Part shown: piece by piece, positions 16,006 to 25,387 of the stretch
How the letters are laid out: every line of letters starts with the position of its first letter
Numbering within the stretch: the stretch's first letter is position 1
Assembly: GCA_947177525.1 (NCBI GenBank)
Contig: CAMWUW010000003.1
Span: 1-64,000 of the forward strand
Reading direction: 5' to 3'
DNA: 64,000 bases
Source: an uncultured Bacteroidales bacterium
GTDB taxonomy: Bacteria; Bacteroidota; Bacteroidia; Bacteroidales; UBA932
Position numbers and translations under genes: made by a program
The notes under the pieces: model-generated
Told to the model about the DNA's origin: nothing
The model's input: only the letters and a program-made list of their open reading frames with translations
Databases searched by the model: none

Positions 16006-16551
16006 TCAAATCGGCTTCCTGACAGGATTGGACGGACTCTCCCAGAAAGATTCCATAGATGAGAACAACGGTATGCCGTAGCGACTGCATGTGATCCGAA
16101 CATTGTCGTGGCTGTAGAAGTCTTCTTCGCAGATGATATACAGTTTGCCGGACCGGGCATGCAGTCCCATCTCAAGAAGAGAAATCGGGCTTTTGCTGTT
16201 ACCAAGTATATACATGATTATGAAATCAGCCTCCTCCAGACGCTCTAACTCCCAATTCTCCTGATAGTCCATCTCTCCCGGCCGGGACGCGTCCCAATGC
16301 TCCTGGCGCGGATTGAAAAAAATGAACCTTCCCTCTGTGCCTGAGAATCTTTCATACATTTCAGCCTGCCAGTCGCGCCCAGCCCCCATGTCTATGGTTC
16401 CGGCGAGGAACACCTTTGTGAACCCGCGTCCGCCATCTGCCCCGTCGGGCAGTTCCTCATGGGGCCTTAGCATATAGGTGACGTCAGGTCTTTGTGCGCA
16501 TGCCATGGCGGCCATACAAAGGACGGCCGCCGCACGGGCAAGATGTCTCAT
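16006..16551 (-). CDS. Exported nucleoside 2-deoxyribosyltransferase-like protein
   Basis: A 181-residue protein. After a putative signal peptide (RHLARAAAVLCMAAMACAQ) comes a Rossmann-like domain with FLAGTIDMGAG, IFFNPRQEHWDAS, LERLEEADFIIMYILGNSKSPISLLEMGLHA and KLYIICEEDFYSHDN. This order fits the nucleoside deoxyribosyltransferase-like superfamily, in which the Glu in LLEMG is the usual nucleophile and a conserved Asp and Asn line the nucleoside pocket. Family members are normally cytoplasmic; an export signal is unusual. Last gene of the operon that begins at 22548, starting 18 bases after the peptidase stop. An ATG at 16566 would add MGYAL. Substrate unknown. Confidence 0.65.
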   Translation of the reverse strand: MRHLARAAAVLCMAAMACAQRPDVTYMLRPHEELPDGADGGRGFTKVFLAGTIDMGAGRDWQAEMYERFSGTEGRFIFFNPRQEHWDASRPGEMDYQENWELERLEEADFIIMYILGNSKSPISLLEMGLHARSGKLYIICEEDFYSHDNVRITCSRYGIPLFSSMESFWESPSNPVRKPI

Positions 16552-16569
16552 AAGTGCATATCCCATGGC

Positions 16570-18702
16570 TTACAGTCCGAGTTCGTCTATGATGCGAGTC
16601 ATCCCTGCATACCTGTCAAGAGTCCACAGGATAAAACGTATATCAACGCATACGCATTTGTTGTAGCCCGGGGCACACCATACGTCGCTTGACAGGGACT
16701 CCTTGTTTCCGTCGAATGCCAGACCTATGAGCCTGCCTTCCGCATTCAGAACCGGGCTGCCTGAATTGCCTCCGGTTATGTCATTGTCAGTTAGGAAGTT
16801 GACATACATCTCTTTTCCGTCCTGTCCGAATCCCCAGCGTCCCCATTCTCCGGCACTGTACAGCAGATGCTGCCTGTCCTCAAGCATGAACTCGTAGTCG
16901 CTCATGTCATATTTTTCAAGAATGCCTGCAGGAGTCGTCTTCCAGTCGCATATAATTCCGTCCTTTGGCTCGATGCCTCCTACCGTGCCGTAGCTCAGCC
17001 TCATCGTCGAATTGGCGTCAGGATACTGCGCCTCTCCCTTGTCGAGTCTCATCTGATAAAGGGCCTGCGTGTATTCCCTGTTCAGGTCAAGCCTTCTGCA
17101 ATTTCCCTCCGCAGCGTCAATGCAGCACTTGAAATTCTGTATGCCCACTTCCATCATGAATCTGCACAGAGGGTCAGCCGCAATCTCCTCATGAGTCACG
17201 TGGTCCCTCAACTTTGCCAGACCCTCTTCCGATGTGAATATGCTTCCGTTCCACATCCAGTCCGTGAGCGCATCCGTATCGCACTTTCCGCCGCAAGTGA
17301 ATCTGCCTATCGCCTCTTTCTGCCACTGGCCGTAATATTCCTCAGACACATTTTCCACATATTCGGAAATCGCATAGGCCAAAAGGTCATGTTCCACCCT
17401 CATGTCCAGCTCATCATACCCTTCAAGAATCTTCGGCATGGCTTCCCCGGGATTCTTTGAGTTCCATGCGCGTCTCATATAGTTGGAAATGCGTGCACCA
17501 CGGATGAGAGTCTCGCGATAATATCCTGCCTGCCTTTCCGGCTCCTCCACAGCGGAATATCCTTTGTGAAGATTCTCAAGCAGGTTTCCCCAGCGCTCTT
17601 TTCTCAGGCTGTCCGACAGAATCCACTCCTGCAGCATGGCCTCTTCCCTGGCCTTACGGTCAGCTACACGGAATCTTTTGCAGCATTCTTCCTGTCCGCT
17701 GTAAAGTTCCTGCACATTGCTCAGCCCGAAATACCAGTCGGAATATTTCAGCCGGACAAGCTGGTCTTCGTTCATCCATTTGTCCACAATGGCCATCTGT
17801 TCGCCTCTTATCCTGTTCGATATTGGGAGTTTCACATTCTGGCTGAACCGTACTCCGTAAGAACTGCTGTATCTGTCAGTGTGTCCCGGATAGCCGATCA
17901 CCATGGTAAAATCCCCCTCCTTATAGCCGTCGAGTGAAATCTCCAGCCTGACCTTAGGGGCAAGAGGAATATTGTTTTCCGAATATTCGGCCGGAGAGCC
18001 GTCTGGTGCAGTGTATATCCTGTACATTGCGAAATCGCATTTGTGCTGCGGCCATTCCCAGTTGTCCGTGTCCCCGCCGAAAGCAGCGGAAGTGACGGGA
18101 GGTGCCGCCACAAGCCTTACGTCGCGGTAAACCTCATACAGGGCCATATAATATTTGGAACCTTTCCACATGGAAGAAAGCCATGCGTCCAGCCCGGTTG
18201 TCTTCTTGTATCGTGTTTCCATTATGTGCGAGAGCTTTCTTATGCCGTATTGCATCCCGCGTCCGTCAAGTTCCGCTTTCAGAGCCTCCACCTCTTCGGT
18301 GACATCTATGACTCTTTTAAGTATATATGCTCCCTTGCCCTTTATGCAGACTTCTTCGCTGCTGCTCATGGCCCAGAAGCCTTCTTCAAGATAATTGTGC
18401 TCCGGCGAACTGAGCCTGTGCACATCGCTGTAGGCGCAATGGTGGTTCGTAATCAGGAGCCCCCTGTCGGAAATTATGCTTCCTGTGCATCCGAAATCCA
18501 GCGAAACAACCGCATCGGATATGGCTGCCCCGTCTGCATCCGCATTGTATATCTCATTGGCGGAGAGCTTCAGTCCGCGCTCCTGCATCTTCTTCTCAAG
18601 GGCGGAGTCAATGGCATTTATCATCCACATGCCCTCATCGGCAATGGCATACTGGCTGCCTGTCAGGGCAGCCAGTATAATTGTAAGTATAGTTTTTTTC
18701 AT
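16570..18702 (-). CDS. S46 family dipeptidyl-peptidase, DPP7-like
   Basis: A 710-residue exported serine peptidase. Signal peptide to about residue 21; catalytic His in LLITNHHCAYSD (about 87-88), Asp in GGDTDNWEWP, and Ser in GGNSGSP. S46 enzymes remove dipeptides from peptide N-termini in the periplasm. The residue 18 after the catalytic Ser, which separates DPP7 (Gly) from DPP11 (Arg), is Gly here (LAFDGN), predicting preference for hydrophobic P1 residues, not acidic ones. Length is as usual for the family. It shares an operon with a C69 dipeptidase at 20767, giving a small peptide-digesting module. The ATG at 18702 is preferred over 18720 because it directly precedes the signal peptide. 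Confidence 0.9.
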   Translation of the reverse strand: MKKTILTIILAALTGSQYAIADEGMWMINAIDSALEKKMQERGLKLSANEIYNADADGAAISDAVVSLDFGCTGSIISDRGLLITNHHCAYSDVHRLSSPEHNYLEEGFWAMSSSEEVCIKGKGAYILKRVIDVTEEVEALKAELDGRGMQYGIRKLSHIMETRYKKTTGLDAWLSSMWKGSKYYMALYEVYRDVRLVAAPPVTSAAFGGDTDNWEWPQHKCDFAMYRIYTAPDGSPAEYSENNIPLAPKVRLEISLDGYKEGDFTMVIGYPGHTDRYSSSYGVRFSQNVKLPISNRIRGEQMAIVDKWMNEDQLVRLKYSDWYFGLSNVQELYSGQEECCKRFRVADRKAREEAMLQEWILSDSLRKERWGNLLENLHKGYSAVEEPERQAGYYRETLIRGARISNYMRRAWNSKNPGEAMPKILEGYDELDMRVEHDLLAYAISEYVENVSEEYYGQWQKEAIGRFTCGGKCDTDALTDWMWNGSIFTSEEGLAKLRDHVTHEEIAADPLCRFMMEVGIQNFKCCIDAAEGNCRRLDLNREYTQALYQMRLDKGEAQYPDANSTMRLSYGTVGGIEPKDGIICDWKTTPAGILEKYDMSDYEFMLEDRQHLLYSAGEWGRWGFGQDGKEMYVNFLTDNDITGGNSGSPVLNAEGRLIGLAFDGNKESLSSDVWCAPGYNKCVCVDIRFILWTLDRYAGMTRIIDELGL

Positions 18703-18725
18703 GTTCCTGTGTGAAATCATCTTTT

Positions 18726-20741
18726 TTATTCTGCAGGATATTCAGTCCCCGGTGTCTTGAAAGAGAGTTTTGCCGGCACCTCGCGTATATCTTCCGGCGA
18801 ATAAGTGATATACCATGTCTCTTTGTTCATCTCTTCCCATATTTTTTCAGCGGTCATAGGAGCGGCATACCTTATTCTGATTGCAGGCACAAGGTCTTTG
18901 TTCAGTTCAAGGTAAATTCCTATCACTCCCTCATTGCGGGACAGGTGATTGCTGAGGAAAGGCATGTTGCGCAGAATTATCGGCTTCTCATAGTTCTTGT
19001 CAGCGATTTCGTATATATATTGCGGCTTTCCTGCGTTTTCATCTACACGTTTCTTGAACTCAGCCTTGAAAGGCGAGAACATGCTTCGTATGAAATCTTC
19101 GGTTCCGACCCTGGACTCGCCGTCCTCCATCCTCACGAACTCGAAATCCACATCTATCTCCTTTGTGCCGCCTCCGTGGACAGGCATGACGAGCTTGTCC
19201 ATTTCCACTACTTCCTTGAACCAGTCTTCCGTGACCTCTTCAGACCCGTCCATGAATACACGCACAATCAGAGGGCAGGCAAATTCGGTCTCAAGTCCAT
19301 AGATTTTCTTGCCGCTCTGCCTCATCTGGAGACCGAGATAGTTGATGTCCATCTTGTCGTACATTCCTTCGGTGCGGATTGTCACCACTTTGAGTGAATC
19401 CATGTCAGTGTCGGGACTGATGCTCTGTACCCTGAATTTTGTCGGGACATAGATGGCTTCGCGTATCTTGTCTTCACCGGTGACTTCAGGATTGTAGAGT
19501 ATGTCCGCCGAATGGCGGTTCACAAAGACTCTCACTCCGTGGACACCCGGTATTCTCTCAAGTCTTGCTTTGAATGCCATGGAACTTCCGTAGCATTTTA
19601 CTGAACGCAGTCCGTCTATCGTTACTGTCTCCAGGGATGACGGGTCAACCAGCTCAGTGACGGTGCCGTCCTCTGAAACTGACTCAATGCCCCATTTCGT
19701 GTCTATTGTAGGCAGTTCTATTTTCCCGCCGGCCCATATTCCGAAGGCTACGAGCGCAACGGTCAGAATGGCCGGGATGATGTTCCATATTCCTCCCTTT
19801 TTCTTGCTGCCTATTCCCGTCTGGAGGGCGCCTGTCGAGCAGGAGGCCACACATTCTCCGCATAGAGTACAGTCAACGGATTCCACCTTGCCTTCGTGGC
19901 AAGATTTTATGTTGATGTGATAAGGGCATTTCTTTACGCAAAGTCCGCATCCGTTGCAGAGGGCGTTGTTCTTTCTGATTTTAAGAATCTGCAGCTTTGG
20001 TCTGGAGTGAAAGATTTCCAGCAGATAGCCCGTCAGGCAGAATGCTCCGAGAAGTACGGGCCACGGAATGTCTGCGCCTATGACTCCGGATACGAAATAT
20101 ACACCGAACAGCACTCCTGTCCATAGCCAGAACTTGAACGAGTTGGATATTGCTCCAAGCGGGCACAGGTACCTGCACCAGAACATGTCCACGAGGAAGC
20201 TGCCTGCTGTTACAAATACGATTGCCGTTATTGACATCCAGAGCGTGATTTCGCCTTTGAAGCCGGTGGCTGTCGCATAGTAAGGGTCTATGTTTTTGCA
20301 GAACAGTTCGCTTGCCCCGACTGTCATGTAGAATATCCAGAACAGGAGGCAATATTTGAAAATGCGCATGAACTTGTCTGCCGCTGAACCGTTTTTAATC
20401 CTTATGCCTTTAATCCTTAGTGCATTCCTGACCTTCATGATAAGGTCCTGGACAGTGCCCAAAGGACAGATGAATGCGCAGAACAGCTTGCTGAACAGCA
20501 CGACAGCGACTGTAAGGGCCAGTCCCATCATTACCTGGACTGACGACATGCTGCATGGCAGGCTGTTGTTTGCCAGGAAGGTAGCAAGTGCCTGAAGACC
20601 TCCGAACGGGCAATATTTTTCAGGGTCAGGTGCGTTTTCTGTGCTGACAAGTCCCGTCATGAATATTACCAGTGCAATCAGAACACCCCACTGGAGAATA
20701 TATTTCGGCCAGTTTTTGAATATTGTCGATTTTTTTGCCAT
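18726..20741 (-). CDS. NapH-like membrane ferredoxin fused to an HMA-like region
   Basis: A 671-residue protein. Residues 1-270 are polytopic with two CxxxCPLG motifs (CAFICPLG, CRYLCPLG) as in NapH/CcoG-type electron-transfer proteins. Next come two 4Fe-4S clusters (CNGCGLCVKKCP and CTLCGECVASC, about 280-325), a further membrane span, and a C-terminal half with a fold like heavy-metal-associated domains (VKCYGSSMAFKARLERIPGVHGVRVFV). That HMA-like part keeps one Cys where metal-binding domains have CxxC, so metal transfer is doubtful. The final 200 residues (TEDWFKEVVEMDKL onward) are not recognised. It presumably moves electrons across or along the inner membrane; partners are unknown. It sits between two peptidase genes with gaps of about 25 bases. 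Confidence 0.8.
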   Translation of the reverse strand: MAKKSTIFKNWPKYILQWGVLIALVIFMTGLVSTENAPDPEKYCPFGGLQALATFLANNSLPCSMSSVQVMMGLALTVAVVLFSKLFCAFICPLGTVQDLIMKVRNALRIKGIRIKNGSAADKFMRIFKYCLLFWIFYMTVGASELFCKNIDPYYATATGFKGEITLWMSITAIVFVTAGSFLVDMFWCRYLCPLGAISNSFKFWLWTGVLFGVYFVSGVIGADIPWPVLLGAFCLTGYLLEIFHSRPKLQILKIRKNNALCNGCGLCVKKCPYHINIKSCHEGKVESVDCTLCGECVASCSTGALQTGIGSKKKGGIWNIIPAILTVALVAFGIWAGGKIELPTIDTKWGIESVSEDGTVTELVDPSSLETVTIDGLRSVKCYGSSMAFKARLERIPGVHGVRVFVNRHSADILYNPEVTGEDKIREAIYVPTKFRVQSISPDTDMDSLKVVTIRTEGMYDKMDINYLGLQMRQSGKKIYGLETEFACPLIVRVFMDGSEEVTEDWFKEVVEMDKLVMPVHGGGTKEIDVDFEFVRMEDGESRVGTEDFIRSMFSPFKAEFKKRVDENAGKPQYIYEIADKNYEKPIILRNMPFLSNHLSRNEGVIGIYLELNKDLVPAIRIRYAAPMTAEKIWEEMNKETWYITYSPEDIREVPAKLSFKTPGTEYPAE

Positions 20742-20766
20742 GATTAAGATGTTTTGAGTTGAAAAA

Positions 20767-22548
20767 TCAGTATCCGATTACGTCTCCATGTTCACGTGCT
20801 ACGGTTTCTTTCCACTTTTCCGTATATCCGGGCTGGGTTATTCCGTCCGGAATGCAGTCTGTGTGGGCGTTTGTCACGAACGAACCGTCAGAATTCTGTG
20901 CCTTCACGTTTCCGTCTATGTACTTTACAAGCAGCAGTTCCTCCAGGGCAACCCATTTGTTGAATATTTTCTGGGCATTTTCTACTGAAAATTCGGTGAG
21001 CCACTCCCGAACTGCAGTGTAAGGATATGCTGTTGTGCGCTTGTCATCATTCCTGCGTATCTGCCTGCGAGGTTTTTGGGAGGCTTCTTCGTAAAGTGCC
21101 ATGGCATGGCTGTCTGCATTTGCGACTTCCTGTATCATGGAATTTTCCCATGCGTCAATTTCTGCGCGTACGGTCGGTTCCATTATATTGTACATCCTGT
21201 AGCAGGCGTTTGCCACGCGGTTGGTAATCCAGAATGCTGATGTGGAAGAATATGTGACCATATTGCCGTTTCCTTCTCTGAAACATTCAGGAATTTCGTA
21301 TGTGCAGGTGTAAATCGGGGTAAGGTAGGATGTTGCGGCATCGTCGCATCCGAACCAGTTGATTCCTCCTATCTCGTCCGGAAGCCAGCCGCGTGACTGC
21401 CCCACGAACCAGAATCCTGTCTGTTGCGTCGCGATGGCTCTCTCATTTATGTATTCTTTCCCGTTGTAGGTGAATCCCATCGGACGCCATCTGTAAGGAA
21501 GGGCGTTTCCCCCTGCTCCTATGTCGGCAGTCATGTCCATCGGTGTTCCCTCATAGTGGTCTCTCATGACATCGGCCACGTCCTTGATGCTTATTTTGCG
21601 TGAAGGCTTTACGAAAAGGGGGAATCTCTTGGAACTGTCACGTCCCATGGCGTATTCCACATAGTCGTATGCATCGCGTGTGACAACGTTTCCGTTTTCG
21701 TCTTCAAATGTGAATTTGCCGTCGCAAAGTATATTGAATGCTGACCATGCCCTTGCCTCGCAGCCTCTCATCCCGCTGAAGTCAAGCGGTGCGTATGCGT
21801 CGCAGAAACTGAATTCTTCGTCATTCCCGCTGAAATAACCCATTTCTCTTGCAAATGAGATTACGTCCGGGGCGTACATGCAGTTTTCTGGGTCATTGAG
21901 CGGGAAGGTGCTTATGCGGGCCTGGTTGGCATGTGCGCAGATATAGCCGTCCGGGACGCGTCTTGCTACCCACACGATGCCTTTGCGTACATTGGCGCCG
22001 TCTTCGGTCTTAATGCCTTTTCCGATTAGGTCCATCACCCAGACCTCGTCCTTGTCGGCGATTGAGAATGACTCGCCGCTTGAATAGTAGCCGTATGTAT
22101 TTGCAAGGTCTGTTATGACTTTTATGGCTTCGCGTGCGGTCTTTGCTCTTTCGAGGGCCACATATATCAGGGAACCGTAGTCCATTATGCCGGTGGAGTC
22201 CCAAAGTTCACTTCTTCCGCCGTAGGTGGTCTCTGCTATTATCAGCTGGTGTTCGTTCATGTTGCCGACCCTCTGGTATGTTCTTGCTGCCTGCGGGATG
22301 AGGCCGAGATATTTGCCGCTGTCCCATTCTGTTATTCTGCGCATTTCCCCTGTTTTCCATACGCTTGCCGGAAGGTAGTAAAGCTCGCCGAAGAGCTGGT
22401 GGGAGTCTGCTGCATAAGAAATCATGTTTGAACCGTCTGAGCTTGCGCCTTTGGTGACGAGGATGTTGGTGCAGGCCTTGCTTTCCGTCAGGAAGACAGG
22501 AGAGATTGCCAGGCATGCCAGCATGACTGCGGCTGAAATTTTTCTCAT
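20767..22548 (-). CDS. C69 family dipeptidase (PepD-like), exported
   Basis: A 593-residue N-terminal-nucleophile hydrolase. The signal or propeptide ends at Cys26 (ESKAC-TNILV), the expected nucleophile. Other family marks are SNMISYAADSH, YGSLIYVALERAKTAREAIKVITDL, SFSIADKDEVWVMDL and NQARISTFPL. C69 enzymes cleave dipeptides; with the S46 peptidase in the same operon, which releases dipeptides, they form a logical two-step path to amino acids in the periplasm. First gene of the operon, behind a -7 box at 22621-22628. Confidence 0.9.
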   Translation of the reverse strand: MRKISAAVMLACLAISPVFLTESKACTNILVTKGASSDGSNMISYAADSHQLFGELYYLPASVWKTGEMRRITEWDSGKYLGLIPQAARTYQRVGNMNEHQLIIAETTYGGRSELWDSTGIMDYGSLIYVALERAKTAREAIKVITDLANTYGYYSSGESFSIADKDEVWVMDLIGKGIKTEDGANVRKGIVWVARRVPDGYICAHANQARISTFPLNDPENCMYAPDVISFAREMGYFSGNDEEFSFCDAYAPLDFSGMRGCEARAWSAFNILCDGKFTFEDENGNVVTRDAYDYVEYAMGRDSSKRFPLFVKPSRKISIKDVADVMRDHYEGTPMDMTADIGAGGNALPYRWRPMGFTYNGKEYINERAIATQQTGFWFVGQSRGWLPDEIGGINWFGCDDAATSYLTPIYTCTYEIPECFREGNGNMVTYSSTSAFWITNRVANACYRMYNIMEPTVRAEIDAWENSMIQEVANADSHAMALYEEASQKPRRQIRRNDDKRTTAYPYTAVREWLTEFSVENAQKIFNKWVALEELLLVKYIDGNVKAQNSDGSFVTNAHTDCIPDGITQPGYTEKWKETVAREHGDVIGY

Positions 22549-22620
22549 TTTGTACTTTTGTTATTAATTATTTAAATTTGTCTCGTTTTATTGATGCGCT
22601 GCTGTGCGCACCATATCTTG

Positions 22621-22628
22621 CAAAACTA
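22621..22628 (-). promoter_or_regulatory. -7 box (TAGTTTTG) for the peptidase operon
   Basis: Minus-strand TAGTTTTG followed by C, about 70 bp upstream of the ATG at 22548. Confidence 0.4.
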
Positions 22629-22646
22629 TAAAAAAAATCGCTATAT

Positions 22647-23054
22647 ATGAAATGGAATTCCCATATCTTGCATGCAGCGCTTTGTGCTGCCCTGTGTTTC
22701 TTCGGCGTGTCCGTGTCTGCGCAGGAGCCGGGCAGGCCTGACATGCTGTCCCAGGCAGAGCAGGAGGCAGACCGGCTGCAGAGGCTGCTTGATCTTGATG
22801 ACTGGCAGGTGTTCTATGTGGACTCTACGCTGAAGCACAACTATCCGGCTATGCTTGCCGAATTGGAGGAACTGTCGTCGGCAAAGGTTTCCAATTCGTC
22901 CATGTATCTTGCCATACAGGACAAATGGATGGGAAAGACCGATTCTGCATATATGAAGCTTTTTACGGAGGAGCAATGGCGTGCCTATCTCAAGAGCGGT
23001 GCTGCAAAGGCCCAGAAGGCGAGGGCAAAGCGGGCTGAGAAGGCCGGCAAGTGA
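22647..23054 (+). CDS. Small exported helical protein, unknown function
   Basis: A 135-residue protein with signal peptide (cleavage near VSVSAQ, about 25). The mature part is all helix: QAEQEADRLQRLLDLDDWQVFYVDSTLKHNY, a central EELSSAKVSN, and a strongly basic tail (KAQKARAKRAEKAGK). The shape recalls small periplasmic helical proteins of the Spy/CpxP or DUF4890 type, but I do not see their signature motif clearly. Divergent from the peptidase operon and 39 bases before the nitroreductase gene, with which it may be co-transcribed. Confidence 0.65.
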   Translation: MKWNSHILHAALCAALCFFGVSVSAQEPGRPDMLSQAEQEADRLQRLLDLDDWQVFYVDSTLKHNYPAMLAELEELSSAKVSNSSMYLAIQDKWMGKTDSAYMKLFTEEQWRAYLKSGAAKAQKARAKRAEKAGK

Positions 23055-23093
23055 TGCATGGTGTATTTCAGATGTCAATACAAAAATAGCAAT

Positions 23094-23579
23094 ATGGAAT
23101 TTGGGGAAGTAATTGAAAAGAGGCACAGTGTCAGAAAGTTCTCGGACCGGCCTGTGGAGCGTGACCTGCTGGATGCTGTTGTGCGTGTGGCCCAGACCGC
23201 GCCTTCTTCACGGAACAGCAGGAGCACTGCTTTTATGATAATAGAAGACAAGGATACTTTGGAGGCTCTTTCGCAGATGCGCGATTACGGGTCAGCGTTC
23301 ATGAAAGATGCTGCGGCTGCAATCGTTGTCGCCGGTGATGACACAAAGACAGATCTGTGGGTGGACAACTGTGCGATTTCGGCAACGTTTGTGCAGCTTG
23401 CGGTTACTGCTGTGGAACTTTGCAGCTGCTGGGTCCATGTGAACGGACGTCCGCGCCTGAAGAATGAGCCGGACGGGGAAGATGCAGGCGAATATGTCAG
23501 CAGGCTTCTTGGGCTCAAAGATAATATGCGCCCGTATTGTGTGATTGCCATAGGGTATGCGCCGGACGTGCAGGACTGA
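23094..23579 (+). CDS. Nitroreductase family flavoprotein
   Basis: 161 residues from the ATG at 23094. Family marks: EKRHSVRKFSDRPVERDLLDAVVRVAQTAPSSRNS (FMN phosphate binding by R and S residues), IVVAGD, a central helix NCAISATFVQLAVTAVELCSCWVH, and a C-terminal VIAIGYAPD. These enzymes reduce nitro groups or quinones with NAD(P)H using FMN. The open frame reaches upstream to 23058, but those 12 residues are not conserved in the family, so the shorter start is used. Short for the family (usually 170-200). Physiological substrate unknown. Confidence 0.85.
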   Translation: MEFGEVIEKRHSVRKFSDRPVERDLLDAVVRVAQTAPSSRNSRSTAFMIIEDKDTLEALSQMRDYGSAFMKDAAAAIVVAGDDTKTDLWVDNCAISATFVQLAVTAVELCSCWVHVNGRPRLKNEPDGEDAGEYVSRLLGLKDNMRPYCVIAIGYAPDVQD

Positions 23580-23613
23580 GTGTGTTTTCCTGTATAAATC
23601 TAAGAAAATTAGT

Positions 23614-23621
23614 TACCTTTG
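23614..23621 (+). promoter_or_regulatory. -7 box (TACCTTTG) for pheS
   Basis: TACCTTTG followed by C, 84 bp upstream of the pheS ATG. The region between shows no obvious Trp/Phe-type leader peptide. Confidence 0.5.
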
Positions 23622-23705
23622 CAGGTCATGGCCCGGAATTGCCGGACTGTGGCAGTGCGGATGTGTCTGCCGCTTAGGTTGATTAAGATTAAATATTCAT
23701 AAATT

Positions 23706-24731
23706 ATGAAGGAAAAAATAACGGCTCTTCTGGAGCAGGTCAATAATCTCTCATGCAAGACTGAGCAGGAGATAGAGGAGGCAAGGGTGCGTCTTCTGGG
23801 CAAGAAAGGTGAAGTCACCCGACTGTTCGAAGAATTCAGGACCGTGGCTCCGGAGCTCAAGAAAGAGTTCGGCCAGAAGCTGAATGTTCTGAAGAATACG
23901 GCGGCTGCGAAGATTGAGGAATTGAAGAATGCCGCTTCCGATGCGTCCCAGTCGTCTGATGCGTCGTTTGACTATACCATGCCCGGAGATCCGGTTTCCT
24001 TGGGGTCGCGTCATCCTGTGTCAATTGCACGCGAGGAAATCGTCGGCATTTTCCGCAAGTTCGGCTATGATGTGTCGGAAGGACCTGAAATTGAGGATGA
24101 CTGGCATGTTTTCGAGGCCTTGAACTTCCCGCCTGAGCATCCGGCACGTGAGATGCAGGACACATTCTTCATCAGTGACAGCGACAATCCGGTGCTTCTG
24201 CGTACCCACACTTCGAGCGTGCAGGTGCGTGCAATGGAGAAAATGCCGCTTCCTATACGTATAATCTGCCCGGGACGCGTGTTCAGGAACGAGGCGATTT
24301 CCGCAAGGGCACACTGTATTTTCCACCAGGTGGAGGGACTGTATATTGATGAGAATGTCACTTTTGCGGACATGAAGCAGGCTATTCTTCTTTTTGCCCG
24401 TGAGATGTTCGGACCGCAGACTGAGATAAGGATGCGTCCGTCTTATTTCCCTTTCACCGAGCCGTCTGCAGAGATTGACGTGAGCTGCAATATTTGCGGA
24501 GGCAAGGGCTGCAATATATGCAAGGGGACCGGCTGGCTTGAGATTATGGGCTGCGGAATGGTTGACCCTAATGTTCTTGAGGCTTCCGGCATAGACAGCA
24601 CCAAGTACAGCGGTTTTGCCTTTGGAATGGGAGTGGAAAGGATAGCGATGCTCAAGTGGCAGGTGCGTGACTTGCGCAATTATTTTGAGAATGACCTCCG
24701 TTTCCTTAAGGAGTTCGAGACTTCCCTTTGA
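23706..24731 (+). CDS. pheS: Phenylalanyl-tRNA synthetase alpha subunit
   Basis: A 341-residue class II synthetase subunit of normal length. An N-terminal coiled coil (about 1-85) binds tRNA-Phe. The catalytic core shows HPVSIAREEIVGIFRKFGYDVSEGPEIEDDWHVFEALNFP, motif 2 FRNEAISARAHCIFHQVEGLYID and motif 3 GFAFGMGVERIAML. The insert CNICGGKGCNICKGTGWLEI has four cysteines in a zinc-like arrangement, as seen in many bacterial PheS. It charges tRNA-Phe together with PheT, which is not adjacent here. Confidence 0.97.
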   Translation: MKEKITALLEQVNNLSCKTEQEIEEARVRLLGKKGEVTRLFEEFRTVAPELKKEFGQKLNVLKNTAAAKIEELKNAASDASQSSDASFDYTMPGDPVSLGSRHPVSIAREEIVGIFRKFGYDVSEGPEIEDDWHVFEALNFPPEHPAREMQDTFFISDSDNPVLLRTHTSSVQVRAMEKMPLPIRIICPGRVFRNEAISARAHCIFHQVEGLYIDENVTFADMKQAILLFAREMFGPQTEIRMRPSYFPFTEPSAEIDVSCNICGGKGCNICKGTGWLEIMGCGMVDPNVLEASGIDSTKYSGFAFGMGVERIAMLKWQVRDLRNYFENDLRFLKEFETSL

Positions 24732-24751
24732 TGCAACTAATCTGCTGAAGT

Positions 24752-25291
24752 ATGATAGACAGTATTTTGGATTATAACCGGCAGTTTGTCGCAGAGAAGA
24801 AATACGAGAAATTTATAACGGACAAGTATCCCAATAAGAAGATTGCCATCGTGACCTGTATGGACACGCGGCTGGTGGAGCTTCTTCCTGCTGCCTTGGG
24901 ATTCAAGAACGGTGACGTGAAAATCATCAAGAATGCCGGAGGCACTATAACAAATCCGTATGACAGTACGGTGCGCAGTCTGATTGTCGCCATATATGAG
25001 CTTGGTGTGGAGGAAGTTATGATAATAGGTCACACCGGGTGCGGAGTGCAGGGAATGGACAGCGCGCATCTTCAGTCTCTTATGAAGGAGAGGGGAGTGC
25101 CCGACAGCCATATCGGACTGATGAAGCATTGCGGCATTGACCTGGACAAATGGCTGCATGGTTTTGATGATACAGAATCGGCGATTCTTGAAACTGTGGA
25201 TCTTGTGAGCAACCATCCGCTTATACCGGAGGATGTGGTCGTGAAAGGCTATATAATGGATTCGGTCACAGGTGCTTTGACTGCACTTTAG
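24752..25291 (+). CDS. Beta-class carbonic anhydrase
   Basis: A 179-residue cytoplasmic enzyme. Zinc ligands: Cys36 in VTCMDTR (with the Asp38-Arg40 pair), His94 and Cys97 in IIGHTGCGVQ. NAGGTITNPYDSTVRSLIVAIYELG is the classic strand and helix that follow. It interconverts CO2 and bicarbonate, supporting the bicarbonate-dependent carboxylations that succinate-forming Bacteroidales rely on. It begins 20 bases after pheS and likely shares its transcript. A bidirectional terminator at 25388 closes the unit. Confidence 0.93.
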   Translation: MIDSILDYNRQFVAEKKYEKFITDKYPNKKIAIVTCMDTRLVELLPAALGFKNGDVKIIKNAGGTITNPYDSTVRSLIVAIYELGVEEVMIIGHTGCGVQGMDSAHLQSLMKERGVPDSHIGLMKHCGIDLDKWLHGFDDTESAILETVDLVSNHPLIPEDVVVKGYIMDSVTGALTAL

Positions 25292-25387
25292 ACAAATAAT
25301 GAGAGGCTGAGTTAAAAGGCAGAATAACTCTCTGAGAATTGAAAATTCGGCAACAAGGTGAAGGTTTTGGTTGCATCGGAAAATAAG

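Noticed and set aside
15909..16205. Second frame over the 3' end of the deoxyribosyltransferase-like gene, as evidence of a frameshift
   Set aside because: The main frame covers the complete expected domain and ends normally; the other frame shows no family sequence.
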